Positions 16,931 to 25,555 are shown, counted from the stretch's first letter. The stretch is DNA of 64,000 nucleotides from Candidatus Bathyarchaeota archaeon (GCA_012515445.1 JAAYYI010000004.1:1-64000); one strand, 5' to 3'. Notes: generated by a model from the letters alone, not told the origin. Numbers and translations are program-made.

Positions 16931-19288
16931 TTAATTCTTAATCATCGACTTACCCTTAATTCTTAAACGAAGGTAATGTGCCAATTGGTAGAGTAGATTA
17001 GCTATCGATAGGGCAAACGCTGGCATAGCCGGTAGTATGTACCAGAAAAGCTTGGTCTGGGCAATAGAAAACAACCCTAACACAGCAACAATCCAACCAA
17101 GGACCAAAACATCTGCTCTGCTCCGCTTAGAAGCAATATTGTAGATGCCAAACGCAAAGGCAAAGGGCAACATTACAGCCCAGAATATCTCGTTAACGAA
17201 TAGCTGCTGGAAGTAGAAGAAAAAGTCTCCACTGTGACCCTCAAGCGGAGTAGTGATGCGAGAAACGTTTGAATAAACAAAAAAACAATCCCAAAAGTCC
17301 TTCGAAAGCCATATGTTGTAGGCGATATACGGGATAAAGATGGCTGCGGCGACGCCGACAAAAACTGCGAAGGATTTAGTTACAGCAAAGCGGATGCGTC
17401 TTGTAAAGAGTAGATAAACCAGTAGTATTGCAGGTATGAGAAGCGCTTCAAGCTGCTTTGTCATCAGCGCCAAACCAAAAAAGGCTCCGCTCAATAAGGC
17501 ATACTTCAAGGGTGCCCCCTTGTCCTCTGTGCAATGCAGCAGGTAGTAGATGCTGGCGAGCATAAAGAAAATCAACGGAACATCCGTCATCATATGGGTA
17601 GAGTACTGATAGAATGTCACAAACGACCCCAAGACGACGATGGAAACCAAACCTACCCATGCGTTGTAGAGTTTCTTACCCAACAAATACACCATAAGCA
17701 GAGATAATGCTCCGAATAGAACCACCCAGATTCTAGCCGAAAAATTAGATATTCCAAAAACCTGATAGGAAACAGAAGTTAACCACATGAGAAGCGGCGG
17801 TTTACCCACCCACCAAGCAGGATCGCCAGTAACCCAAGGCGTCCAGTAGTCCCCGCTTGTTAAGAAGTGATAGGTGATTTGGCTGTAGGTTTTCTCGTCA
17901 GCAGCCCACATCGGTGGCTGGTTGAGGTTTAGCAGGTAAACTGCGGTGAAAACCAGAATTAACGCAGCGGCTAATAGGTTAATATGTTGTGTAAACCAGG
18001 CTTTGGGTGTGTTGTCGGTGGGGATTTGGGTGGCTTGCTTTTTTCTCAAAGAAAAATAGAGGTGTCGAGCAACCAGAAAAATAACTGTGCCCCATGCAAG
18101 ACAGAACAGTAAGTCAAAGACGACGGTGCTCCAAAAAATAGGTGTTGAAGCCTCGGCTACTTTAGTTAAGGCGTCACTTAGCTGAAACGCGTACAGATGA
18201 TAGTCGCTGGAGCCAAAATAGAGCATGTCCTCAACGACTGCGGGGGATGAATCGATGATGCATCCTGTCTCTATGCTCCATTTCAGGGCACCCGTGTACG
18301 CGTCGAGGCAGTATAGGTGATAGTCCTGGGAGCCTACAAAGACGCAGTCGTTAGCTACGGCGGGGGATGACCATACCCAGTAATCCGTTTTGGTTTGCCA
18401 CAACTTTGATCCATCAGACGCGTTAAAGCAGTATACGCTGCCATCTTCCGAGCCAATGTAGACTCGACCATAGGCAACTGCAGCCGAGGAAGCGGTGGTG
18501 TCATCAGTCTGATAAATCCATGTTCTTGCGCCTGAAGTAGCATTTGTACATGTTACCCAACCCATGTATGCGCCAGTATAGATGAAGCAGTCGCTGATGG
18601 CTGGAGTGCTAAAGTTGCTGCCGTTAAAGCTACGCCATATCTCCTCGCCTGTGGAAGCGTTTAGGGCATAGAGGTAGTAGTCATCGCAGCAAAAATAGAT
18701 CGTGCCGTTTGCTATTGCTGGGGAAGAGTTCACTCGGTACTTGGTTTGGTAAGTCCAAAGGGTGTCGCCGGTTGAAGCATTAAAACATAAAACATCGTGC
18801 AGTGGTGAACCGATGTAGACTCTGTCGTCGGCAACTAGTGGTGAAGATAGCACTTGGCCACCGAGGTATTTGCCCCATACAGGAACACCACTTGACAGGT
18901 TCAAGCAGTATACCCAGCCGTCGTATGAGCCAACATACACTTTTCCCTTGCAGATGGCTGGGGAGGAGTTAACTTCATGCGCTACCTTGAACTCCCAAAT
19001 AAGTTTACCACTTGAGGCGTTGACGCAGTAGATGTAGCAGTCTTTACAACCAAACACCAGTACACCATCCGCTATGGCCGGCGAAGATATGACTGAGGCG
19101 CTGGTTGGATATTTCCAGATAAGCTGCGCCGAGTTAGCTGTGGCGTTACTGGGTGTGGAGCCACTGCGTTCTGGGTTACCGCGAAACATTGGCCAATCAT
19201 CACTGCCTGAGGCTGCACACGATATTGGAGTTAATGATGAGAGAAATAGCATAAGTAGGCCGATTGTTAGCCAGTCATGTTTCTCCAT
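16931..19288 (-). CDS. fusion: PQQ-type eight-bladed beta-propeller + GT39/ArnT-like membrane glycosyltransferase
   Basis: A 785-residue fusion. Residues 1-26 are a signal or anchor helix. Residues about 30-370 contain eight repeats built on S-S-P-A-(I/V) ... (V/I)(Y/F)-x-G-S-x-D-x-x-(V/L)-Y-(C/A)-L-(N/D)-A-x-x-G-x-x-x-W, the PQQ/Trp-docking propeller repeat. One helix at about 385-410 leads to a GT-C domain starting near 440 with ADEKTYSQITYHFLTSGDYW, KPPLLMWLTS and ARIWVVLFGALSLL, the ArnT/PMT layout with the acidic catalytic site in the first loop, and about ten helices. Such enzymes transfer sugars from lipid-phosphate donors on the outer face. A propeller on the same chain might bind the acceptor protein or the cell surface; this is inference. 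The frame is intact throughout. Confidence 0.85.
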   Translation of the reverse strand: MEKHDWLTIGLLMLFLSSLTPISCAASGSDDWPMFRGNPERSGSTPSNATANSAQLIWKYPTSASVISSPAIADGVLVFGCKDCYIYCVNASSGKLIWEFKVAHEVNSSPAICKGKVYVGSYDGWVYCLNLSSGVPVWGKYLGGQVLSSPLVADDRVYIGSPLHDVLCFNASTGDTLWTYQTKYRVNSSPAIANGTIYFCCDDYYLYALNASTGEEIWRSFNGSNFSTPAISDCFIYTGAYMGWVTCTNATSGARTWIYQTDDTTASSAAVAYGRVYIGSEDGSVYCFNASDGSKLWQTKTDYWVWSSPAVANDCVFVGSQDYHLYCLDAYTGALKWSIETGCIIDSSPAVVEDMLYFGSSDYHLYAFQLSDALTKVAEASTPIFWSTVVFDLLFCLAWGTVIFLVARHLYFSLRKKQATQIPTDNTPKAWFTQHINLLAAALILVFTAVYLLNLNQPPMWAADEKTYSQITYHFLTSGDYWTPWVTGDPAWWVGKPPLLMWLTSVSYQVFGISNFSARIWVVLFGALSLLMVYLLGKKLYNAWVGLVSIVVLGSFVTFYQYSTHMMTDVPLIFFMLASIYYLLHCTEDKGAPLKYALLSGAFFGLALMTKQLEALLIPAILLVYLLFTRRIRFAVTKSFAVFVGVAAAIFIPYIAYNIWLSKDFWDCFFVYSNVSRITTPLEGHSGDFFFYFQQLFVNEIFWAVMLPFAFAFGIYNIASKRSRADVLVLGWIVAVLGLFSIAQTKLFWYILPAMPAFALSIANLLYQLAHYLRLRIKGKSMIKN

Positions 19289-19371
19289 ACGCTTGTGTAC
19301 CTGAGACCACTTGGATGGTATACCATATATATTCTCCTAAAGTCCAACTCGGGCATCGGCAATCGCTATAA

Positions 19372-19500
19372 CTGCTTGTAGAATAGCCCACAACCAACAA
19401 GCAACCCTAGCGATATGCTGATAACAAAACAGTTGTTTCTGCCAACTTCGTTGGTAGAAGAAGAGCAAGGGGGCTGCTGCCTTCTTCTTCTAATTTGAAA
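19372..19500 (-). ncRNA. copy A of a three-member ~128-bp element (candidate small RNA)
   Basis: Read on the minus strand, this copy aligns with copies at 24493-24620 and 61680-61806 with only one inserted base. Shared blocks, in order: TTTYAAATTAG, AGAAGAAG, CCCTTGCT/CCCTGCT, CTTCNTCTTC, GCAGAAACAAC, a GTTGC, TTGGTTGTGG and TACAAGC. The 5' part forms a hairpin, here perfect over ten base pairs (TAGAAGAAGA with TCTTCTTCTA). The complementary strand has stop codons in the frame that looks open in the other copies, which argues against a coding function. It lies between trmB and the fusion gene. Confidence 0.55.
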
Positions 19501-19519
19501 ATTTCTGGTCAGTTGAGAC

Positions 19520-20275
19520 CTAAAAATTCACCGACGAATCCCACAGGAACTGGAAGTACTCGCGCGCAAACCCAACCAAACCCACATGGTTACTCCAAAT
19601 AACCAGCGTCGGCTTATCCTCACCCAAAAACAGCATAGCCTCCTTGCCGTCAGCGATTATGCCGCCGCCGAACATGTGGTCACGTATGCGGAGTTCTCCT
19701 AAACCGCCGAATTTCTTGATAAAGGCCCAATCACCTTTTCTGCCAGCCGCCATAAACTTGATCGTAACGCTCTTCTTGATAGCGCTACCGCCAAGCAACG
19801 GCTCTGCCAACGCAATCACCGGCTTAGCGAACTCTGGTGCTGCAACAACGATTTCCACAGAGGCCTTCTTTAATACGTCCTCTAGTTTTGATAGCACCTG
19901 CTGTTGACCTCTGAGAATAATCATTTCGGGCCGCTCAACGAGTTCCCTCTGCTCGTAGAGTGGCTGCAGAGATTCAACAACGGCGTTTTCCAGGTTAACG
20001 TACTTGTCTTCTATTCGCAGCCTAGTGAGTCTTGTAGCTTCCAGCGGCGGCACAGGGTAATACTTGAATGGTCGGCTCTCTGTGCTTTTAATCCAGCCCT
20101 TCTCTTTCAGGCTGTTTAGGACTTCGTACATTTTGCTGTAGGGTACGTTTGCTCGTTCGCTGATGTCCATGGCGGTTAATTGTCCGCCGCTTACCAGTAC
20201 AAGGTAGGTGTCTATTTCGTAGGCGTTTAAGCCCATTTCACGTAGCGCCGCCCGGGTTTCATCATCAATAGCCAT
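19520..20275 (-). CDS. TrmB-family transcriptional regulator
   Basis: About 251 residues. An N-terminal winged helix of TrmB type (ALREMGLNAYEIDTYLVLV, then GQLTAMDISERANVPYSKMYEVLNSLKEKGWI) is followed by a coiled-coil linker (LENAVVESLQPLYEQREL) and a phospholipase-D-like effector domain (EMIILRGQQQVLSKLEDVLKKA onward). I chose ATG 20275, preceded by GAGGGGA; a GTG 18 bases earlier is in frame. It is divergent from the tes gene across a gap of about 107 bases, making regulation of lipid synthesis a testable guess. Confidence 0.9.
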   Translation of the reverse strand: MAIDDETRAALREMGLNAYEIDTYLVLVSGGQLTAMDISERANVPYSKMYEVLNSLKEKGWIKSTESRPFKYYPVPPLEATRLTRLRIEDKYVNLENAVVESLQPLYEQRELVERPEMIILRGQQQVLSKLEDVLKKASVEIVVAAPEFAKPVIALAEPLLGGSAIKKSVTIKFMAAGRKGDWAFIKKFGGLGELRIRDHMFGGGIIADGKEAMLFLGEDKPTLVIWSNHVGLVGFAREYFQFLWDSSVNF

Positions 20276-20382
20276 AGTAATCCCCTCATTCACCGTGGGA
20301 AACAGTTGGAAAGATTATTATCCGGTCTAGTGCTCTTAAGCTCTTCGAAAGTAACGCTTACACGCTAGAAGGCAAATTCACA

Positions 20383-21873
20383 ATGAAAGATATTAAACAG
20401 ACTAAAAGCATCTGTCCCGAATGCCTCAAACCTCTAGACGCAACCATCTACGAGGATCAAGGAAAAGTTTTCATCAAAAAAACATGCCCCGAACACGGAG
20501 CCTGCACTGAACTTTACTGGTCAGACTACGACCAATACGTCCGCGCCGAAAAATTCCGCAACGAAGGAACAGGCGTCGAGAACCCTCGAACACAAAAAAA
20601 CAAGGGCTGCCCAAACGACTGCGGCCTATGCCCAGAACACCACTCCCACACCGCACTGGCAATCATAGACATCACCAACCGCTGCAACCTAAAATGTCCC
20701 GTATGCTTTGCAAACGCAAACTACGCAGGCTACGTCTACGAACCCACCATGGAGCAGGTTACCGGCATGCTGGAGAACCTGCGTGCAACTAAACCGGTCC
20801 CAGCTCAGGCGCTACAGTTCAGCGGCGGAGAACCAACAATCCGAAAAGAACTCCCCGCCATGGTTAGGAAAGCCAAGGAACTCGGCTTCAACCATGTTGA
20901 AGTTAACACTAACGGTTTACGCTTAAGCCAAGACGTTGAATTCGCCAAGGAACTAAGAGCAGCAGGCGTAAGCACAATCTATCTGCAGTTCGACGGCTTA
21001 ACCGCAGACGTCTACAAGTATATCCGCGGAGTCGACTTACTCGACATAAAAATGAAGGCGATTGAGAACCTCCGCGCAGCCGGCTGGAACAGCGTTGTCC
21101 TCGTCGTCACCCTCGTTAAAGGCGTTAACGACAAACAACTCGGCGACATAATCCAATTCGCAGCTAAAAACAGCGACGTCGTCCGATGCATAAACGTGCA
21201 ACCAGTCAGCCTCTGCGGACGCCTACCAGCGGACGAACGCGAAAAAATGCGTATAACCATCCCGGACTTTATGCGAGAAGTCGAAACACAAACCGAGGGC
21301 GTAATTAAACAAAGCGACTTCTACCCTGTCCCAGTCGTTGTCCCAGTCTCCAAAGCAGTCGGCGCCATCAAAGACAAACGCTACGTCGAATTTACCGCGC
21401 ACCCACACTGTGGCATGGCAACCTTCGTATTCATAGAAAACGGCAAAATCACACCTATAACCCGCTACGGCAACATCGAGAAATTCGTTGCTACTCTCCA
21501 AAGCGTTTACAACGATGCTGAAAAGGGCAGTAAGAGTAAAGCTAAACTCCGTTTAGTCGGTGCAGGCCGCCACATCAAGTTTGGCTTCCTCCGCAAATAT
21601 GTGCTTAAAGTGCTGGTTAACGGCGACTACAAATCCCTAGGAGACTTCGCCCGTTCTGCAATGCTCATATCTTCAATGCACTTTATGGATCCCTATAACT
21701 TTGACCTTGAACGTGTCTCCCGCTGTGTCATCCACTACGCAGTACCCGACGGCAGAATCATTCCTTTCTGCACAATGAACTCTATCCACCGCGCTGAAGT
21801 CGAAAAGAAACTCGGCATGCCTATTAAAGAATGGCAAAGCAAACATAAGGTTGAAATAAGCGAAACCGTCTAG
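20383..21873 (+). CDS. tes: radical SAM tetraether lipid synthase homologue (Tes)
   Basis: A 496-residue radical SAM protein. The catalytic cluster motif CNLKCPVC is at residues 101-108. N-terminal cysteine sets CPECLKP (11-14), TCPEHGAC (35-41) and GCPNDCGLC (76-83), and C-terminal cysteines (RCVIHYA, FCTMNS) match the several metal sites of the MJ0619/Tes family, whose members join two archaeol lipids into tetraether lipids. FSGGEPT is the SAM-binding GGE motif. Length and cysteine layout fit Tes. The assignment follows family resemblance; related radical SAM enzymes of unknown function share this N-terminus, so certainty is moderate to good. Confidence 0.8.
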   Translation: MKDIKQTKSICPECLKPLDATIYEDQGKVFIKKTCPEHGACTELYWSDYDQYVRAEKFRNEGTGVENPRTQKNKGCPNDCGLCPEHHSHTALAIIDITNRCNLKCPVCFANANYAGYVYEPTMEQVTGMLENLRATKPVPAQALQFSGGEPTIRKELPAMVRKAKELGFNHVEVNTNGLRLSQDVEFAKELRAAGVSTIYLQFDGLTADVYKYIRGVDLLDIKMKAIENLRAAGWNSVVLVVTLVKGVNDKQLGDIIQFAAKNSDVVRCINVQPVSLCGRLPADEREKMRITIPDFMREVETQTEGVIKQSDFYPVPVVVPVSKAVGAIKDKRYVEFTAHPHCGMATFVFIENGKITPITRYGNIEKFVATLQSVYNDAEKGSKSKAKLRLVGAGRHIKFGFLRKYVLKVLVNGDYKSLGDFARSAMLISSMHFMDPYNFDLERVSRCVIHYAVPDGRIIPFCTMNSIHRAEVEKKLGMPIKEWQSKHKVEISETV

Positions 21874-21909
21874 ATGAGCGAAAATTAAATTATTCGGTAA
21901 GGTGAAAAC

Positions 21910-22239
21910 ATGGGTGGAAAAAAGAAGCTTGGCATAAAGCAGATGGAAAAGCAGCAGGATGATAAAGCGGCAGAAGAGAAGAAGTCAGACAAGAAAGCAG
22001 ATAAAAAGGGACCGCCAACCAGGAAAGCGAACATTAGCATCATTGCACCAGACGCAAAAGACCCCAAAGTCGTCGCTGAAGTCAAAAAACTCGGTGTCCT
22101 AACACCATACGCAGTTGCATCACGTTACAGCATACGCATCAGTGCAGCAAAAGACTTCCTCGAGCAGCTTGAAGCCAACGGCGCAATTACACAAGTATCA
22201 GGTAGTCATAACCTTAAAATCTACAAAGCAGAAGCATAA
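21910..22239 (+). CDS. rps25e: 30S ribosomal protein S25e
   Basis: A 109-residue protein with a lysine-rich disordered N-terminus (KKKLGIKQMEKQQDDK...) and a winged-helix core (VKKLGVLTPYAVASRYSIRISAAKDFLEQLEANGAI) matching S25e, an archaeal and eukaryotic small-subunit protein. ATG 21910 is preceded by AGGTGA. It follows tes by 36 bases and could be read through from it or use its own promoter in the short gap. Confidence 0.9.
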   Translation: MGGKKKLGIKQMEKQQDDKAAEEKKSDKKADKKGPPTRKANISIIAPDAKDPKVVAEVKKLGVLTPYAVASRYSIRISAAKDFLEQLEANGAITQVSGSHNLKIYKAEA

Positions 22240-22298
22240 AACTGCTCCCTAACATCTTTTATTCAACCAAACCCTTTCATATTTAGGAGTTTAATCGC

Positions 22299-22772
22299 TT
22301 GAGTTTCCCAGAAAAAGTCTATACTGGCAAAGAAGTAAAATCTGCTAAAGCGCTTGTTGACCAAGGCTACAAGCATAAGTTAATGGTCGAAGGTAAACCG
22401 GATTTTACACGCAAAGTAAAGGAAGCACTAGAGTATATCGAAACCGCAGGCTATCTTGATTACTTGCAGACTTTTATACGTAGTATTACTGAAATCGACG
22501 GCATGACGCAGCTACGGCAAACTGAAGTCGCGATTTGGGCTAACAAGTTCGCTGTCGATAACCCTGTGGATGCTGCAAGTCTCTTTATACAGAAAGCTTT
22601 CAGTATGCAGGAGTACTTGAATGGTAAACTCTACTATGGCGGCGCAGCAGAGAAGCGTTCAATCAATAAACGCATAGAGTTTCTGCAGGTGCTAAAAGAG
22701 AAAACTAGTGATCGCAGCGTAAAAGAGGAATGTGACCGGCTGCTCGGTCTATGGAACGATAGCTCCCTCTAA
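22299..22772 (+). CDS. hypothetical helical protein
   Basis: A 157-residue, mostly alpha-helical, charged soluble protein. TTG 22299 is preceded by TAGGAGT, supporting the start. Hydrophobic patterning suggests a bundle of six or seven helices (KVKEALEYIETAGYLDYLQTFIRSI, ASLFIQKAFSMQEYLNG). No known motif recognised. It lies downstream of S25e and converges on the cyclophilin-like gene. Confidence 0.6.
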   Translation: MSFPEKVYTGKEVKSAKALVDQGYKHKLMVEGKPDFTRKVKEALEYIETAGYLDYLQTFIRSITEIDGMTQLRQTEVAIWANKFAVDNPVDAASLFIQKAFSMQEYLNGKLYYGGAAEKRSINKRIEFLQVLKEKTSDRSVKEECDRLLGLWNDSSL

Positions 22773-22781
22773 AGCCTTGTT

Positions 22782-23168
22782 TTATTGTGTTGCTAATGCA
22801 ACTCTAATTTTTGTGCCACTTTTAATCTGCTTGAACAAGTCAAGGTTAGAGGTTATTTTACCTAGAATGCTGACCGGGCTGTAGGGTTGGCTTTTACCGT
22901 AAAAGACACATATTGCGCTGCCCATGGGCCAGAATGCGATTGTGCCCTGTTCAACTGTGGCTTTTGCTTTTTCTTCGCCCATTTTGAGTGAGGTTTCGAA
23001 GTAGACTTCTTCTTTGTATAAGGCGGCTCTGCCTTCGATTGGTAATTTGCGGACGATTGTGTCGATGCTTCTAGGTGCGAGGAATCGTACTAATTCACCT
23101 TCGGCTTCGCCAAGGTTTTCAATGATAAATTTAACTTTGATGCGAGAGACGTCGCCTTCGATGCTCAA
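22782..23168 (-). CDS. cyclophilin-like fold protein (TM1367 type)
   Basis: A 128-residue beta-rich protein. The blocks VRFLAPRSIDTIVRKLPIEG, VEQGTIAFWPMGSAICVFYG and PVSILGKITSNLDLFKQI correspond to the small cyclophilin-like family (PF04126-like) found in archaea and thermophilic bacteria. These share the fold of peptidyl-prolyl isomerases but generally lack the catalytic arginine arrangement, and their role is unknown. It starts with TTG, preceded by AAGGAGA. Confidence 0.8.
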   Translation of the reverse strand: MSIEGDVSRIKVKFIIENLGEAEGELVRFLAPRSIDTIVRKLPIEGRAALYKEEVYFETSLKMGEEKAKATVEQGTIAFWPMGSAICVFYGKSQPYSPVSILGKITSNLDLFKQIKSGTKIRVALATQ

Positions 23169-23266
23169 TTGGTTCTCATTCTCCTTAAAAATACCCGAAA
23201 ATCGGGTAAATCAAAAAATATAATGTGAATGTGTAATTTAACTATTACACTCCACTTTTGATTGGT

Positions 23267-24391
23267 TTACAGTAGACCAAGCACTGTTTCGCCGATAAGG
23301 GCGGCTTCGTCTTTTGTTACGCCCGGATGAACTGGCAGTGAGAAGACTTGTTCTGCGGCTTTTTCGGTTTCCGGCAGTAACTTGGCTCCGAAGTTGCTGC
23401 GGTAGTATGGCATGGTGTTTATGGGGTGAACGTAGTAGGCTTCTGCGCCTATGCCTTTGGCTTTGAGGTCGTCTAGTAGCTTGTTGCGTTTGGCTTCTGT
23501 TGCGTCGACTTGTCTGGCTGTGTAGAGGTACCAGCTGTGCTTGCGTTCAGGTGTTTCGTAGGGTAGGATGAGTTTTTTTGATTCTGAGAGGATTTTGGTT
23601 AATTGCTCAGCGTTCTCGCGGCGTTTAGCGACGAAGCCAGGTAGCTTTTTGAGTTGTACAATGCCGATGGCTGCTTCGAGCTCCGGCATGCGCAGGTTGC
23701 TGCCAAGCATTTCTGATGCATACTTGATTTTTTCGCCGTGGTTTCTGATCATGCGTAGTTTATCGTCTAATTCGTCGCTGTCTGTGGTGACTACGCCGCC
23801 TTCGCCTGTCATAATATTTTTGCTGGCGTAGAGACTCCAGCATGCAGAGTCAGCATATTTACCTGCTGGCTTTCCGGCGTAGGTTGCGCCGTGTGCTTGT
23901 GCATCGTCAGAGATTAGGGCTAAACCGTATTTGTCGGCGATTTCCCGCAGCGGCTTCATGTCTGCGGAGAAGCCGTACAGGTCAACTGGGAGCATGGCTC
24001 TGGTTTTTTTGGTGATTGTTTTCTCGACAGCTTCCGGTGAGAGCGTGTAGGTTTTTGGGTCGATGTCTGCAAATACTGGTTTAGCGCCTGCCAGTACGAC
24101 TGCTTCTGCGGTGGCTACGAATGTGAAGCTGGGCACGATGACTTCCTCGTCCCGTTTTACTCCTGCAGCCATAACTGCCGCTTGGAGCGCCGCTGTGCCA
24201 GTGTTTACGGCGACCGCATGTTTGACTCCGGCAAATTCAGCGAATAATTTTTCGAACTCTAAAACCTTTGGGCCCATGCCTAAAGCGTTAGTTACAGGAC
24301 CCTTACGCATGACTTCCATGACTGCTTGGATTTCAGCTTCGTCTGTTGACGGCTTGTTAATTGGTATCAAGACTTTTGAGCCTCGCTGCAT
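23267..24391 (-). CDS. DegT/DnrJ/EryC1-type sugar aminotransferase
   Basis: A 374-residue PLP enzyme of fold type I. AVNTGTAALQAAVMAAG forms the phosphate-binding turn, ISDDAQAHGA carries the PLP-ring aspartate, and SLYASKNIMTGEGGVV holds the Schiff-base lysine. The C-terminal YVHPINTMPYYR segment is typical. Members aminate nucleotide-linked keto sugars for surface glycans or sometimes polyamine-like compounds. It stands alone here, but WecB and the Gfo/NDP-sugar dehydrogenase pair elsewhere in the window suggest participation in nucleotide-sugar synthesis. Confidence 0.9.
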   Translation of the reverse strand: MQRGSKVLIPINKPSTDEAEIQAVMEVMRKGPVTNALGMGPKVLEFEKLFAEFAGVKHAVAVNTGTAALQAAVMAAGVKRDEEVIVPSFTFVATAEAVVLAGAKPVFADIDPKTYTLSPEAVEKTITKKTRAMLPVDLYGFSADMKPLREIADKYGLALISDDAQAHGATYAGKPAGKYADSACWSLYASKNIMTGEGGVVTTDSDELDDKLRMIRNHGEKIKYASEMLGSNLRMPELEAAIGIVQLKKLPGFVAKRRENAEQLTKILSESKKLILPYETPERKHSWYLYTARQVDATEAKRNKLLDDLKAKGIGAEAYYVHPINTMPYYRSNFGAKLLPETEKAAEQVFSLPVHPGVTKDEAALIGETVLGLL

Positions 24392-24492
24392 AGTTTAAGC
24401 GGTGCCGCTATATTTCGTTTTTCCAGAAACACATCCAAAACCCAGTTGTCCGTAAACCATTAAACTGGATAAACTGGTTATATTGTGGTTTA

Positions 24493-24620
24493 TTTTTTAA
24501 ATCAGTAGAAGAAGAGAGTATGGCCCTGCTACTTCATCTTCTCTAACTTTTTGCAAAATATTGCTTTTTTAAATCTGCAGTTGGGAAGTGTTGCTTTTTG
24601 GTTGTGGCGTCAATACAAGT
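24493..24620 (+). ncRNA. copy B of the ~128-bp element (candidate small RNA)
   Basis: Second copy of the three-member family. From CCCTGCT (24524) to TACAAG (24614) it is exactly as long as copy C and, by hand count, about 73 of 96 positions are identical without a gap. The 18-base block CCCTGCTACTTCATCTTC and the 14-base block TTGGTTGTGGCGTC are unchanged. The GAAGAAGA/TCATCTTC hairpin is retained with one mismatch. It is preceded by TTTTTTAAAT, a possible TATA box. It lies upstream of the SMR gene pair and divergent from the aminotransferase. Confidence 0.55.
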
Positions 24621-24664
24621 TTGGTTTAAACGGCAACATAGAGGGTTTACGTTGCTCTCTGCAG

Positions 24665-24685
24665 ACCCCCTCCCCTTATATAAAG
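24665..24685 (+). promoter_or_regulatory. CCCCTTATATAAA promoter-like element 1
   Basis: A C-rich run followed by CCCCTTATATAAAG resembles an archaeal BRE/TATA pair and belongs to a set of at least nine similar intergenic elements in this window. It points toward the SMR genes 167 bases downstream, which would imply a long leader or an intervening small transcript. Confidence 0.4.
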
Positions 24686-24851
24686 CAGCCGAAAACCGAG
24701 AGTTTGTCAAGGCGCAAATCCCATCAGTACATTTAACCCGTCTATCTGAAGGTTTACTCAAAATGATTAATAAGAAAGTCTTCAGTTTTCAAGGAAGCCA
24801 AAGTGCATACTAACACATCTCTTAGGAACTAGAAAGGGGAGAATTAGCGAA

Positions 24852-25181
24852 TTGTTTGGCGTAGAAGCCTATTTCTGGTTGATACTGGGCGGCGTACTAG
24901 AACCCCTGTGGGTTCTGGCTATGAAGAAATCTGATAACTTCAAGAACCGCCTCTGGGCAGCCCTGGCTATCATCCTCATAGTCGCAAGCCCAGCATGTCT
25001 AGCACTGGCTATGAAGGAGATCCCTGTAGGAACTGCATATGCCGTATGGACCGGAATAGGTGCAGTAGGCACAGTTGTGCTCGGAGTAACGCTTTATAAA
25101 GAGAAGGTCAATTGGCGCGGAATCCTCTTCATTTCACTCATAATAATCGGAGCTGTGGGTCTAGGGTTGGGTGCGTCTTAA
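24852..25181 (+). CDS. SMR-family exporter subunit 1 (guanidinium-exporter-like)
   Basis: A 109-residue protein with four transmembrane helices of the small multidrug resistance family. The essential glutamate is Glu17 in the first helix (GGVLEPLW), and the third-helix block GTAYAVWTGIGAVGT is intact. The start is TTG with GGGGAGA upstream. The stop overlaps the ATG of a second, different SMR gene, so the two very likely form a heterodimer such as YkkCD. The first-helix sequence resembles the Gdx (guanidinium exporter) group more than EmrE; substrate prediction is tentative. Confidence 0.9.
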   Translation: MFGVEAYFWLILGGVLEPLWVLAMKKSDNFKNRLWAALAIILIVASPACLALAMKEIPVGTAYAVWTGIGAVGTVVLGVTLYKEKVNWRGILFISLIIIGAVGLGLGAS

Positions 25182-25549
25182 TGAAGGTCGGTGCTTGGAC
25201 TTGGATTCTGATCGGAGGTATATTTGAAACCGCATGGGCGGTTACCATGAAGTACTCCGAGGGATTTACCCAAATCTTCTGGACTGTAATCACGTTAGCC
25301 TTCTTATGCTGTAGCATTTACCTGCTTAATGGGGGCATGAGAAGAGGCGTCCCAGTAGGTGGGGGTTACGCCGTGTGGGTTGGTATCGGAGCTGTCGGCA
25401 GCATCATAATGGGGCTAATCCTGTTTTCCGAGTCACTTGATATCATGAGACTGACGTTCGCAGCCCTCATCATAGTCGGGATCGTAGGGGTTGAATTAAC
25501 CTGCTCGCCGGAAAAAACAAATGGAAAAACAGTTGGAAAGTTACGATAG
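25181..25549 (+). CDS. SMR-family exporter subunit 2 (Gdx-like)
   Basis: A 122-residue four-helix SMR protein. Glu16 lies in GGIFETAWAVTMKYSEGFT, very like the Gdx/SugE signature WAVxxKYTxGF, and GGGYAVWVGIGAVGS is the third-helix block. ATG 25181 overlaps the previous TAA by one base (TAATG), indicating coupling. The polar tail after the last helix (about 15 residues with Lys/Asn/Gly) is longer than usual. Together with its partner it should form an antiparallel heterodimer. Confidence 0.9.
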   Translation: MKVGAWTWILIGGIFETAWAVTMKYSEGFTQIFWTVITLAFLCCSIYLLNGGMRRGVPVGGGYAVWVGIGAVGSIIMGLILFSESLDIMRLTFAALIIVGIVGVELTCSPEKTNGKTVGKLR

Positions 25550-25555
25550 TGTAGG

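Noticed and set aside
24543-24761. Short minus-strand frame overlapping copy B of the repeated element, whose translation resembles the equivalent strand of copy C
   Set aside because: The resemblance follows from the nucleotide repeat; copy A has stop codons in that frame and substitutions are not concentrated at third positions.
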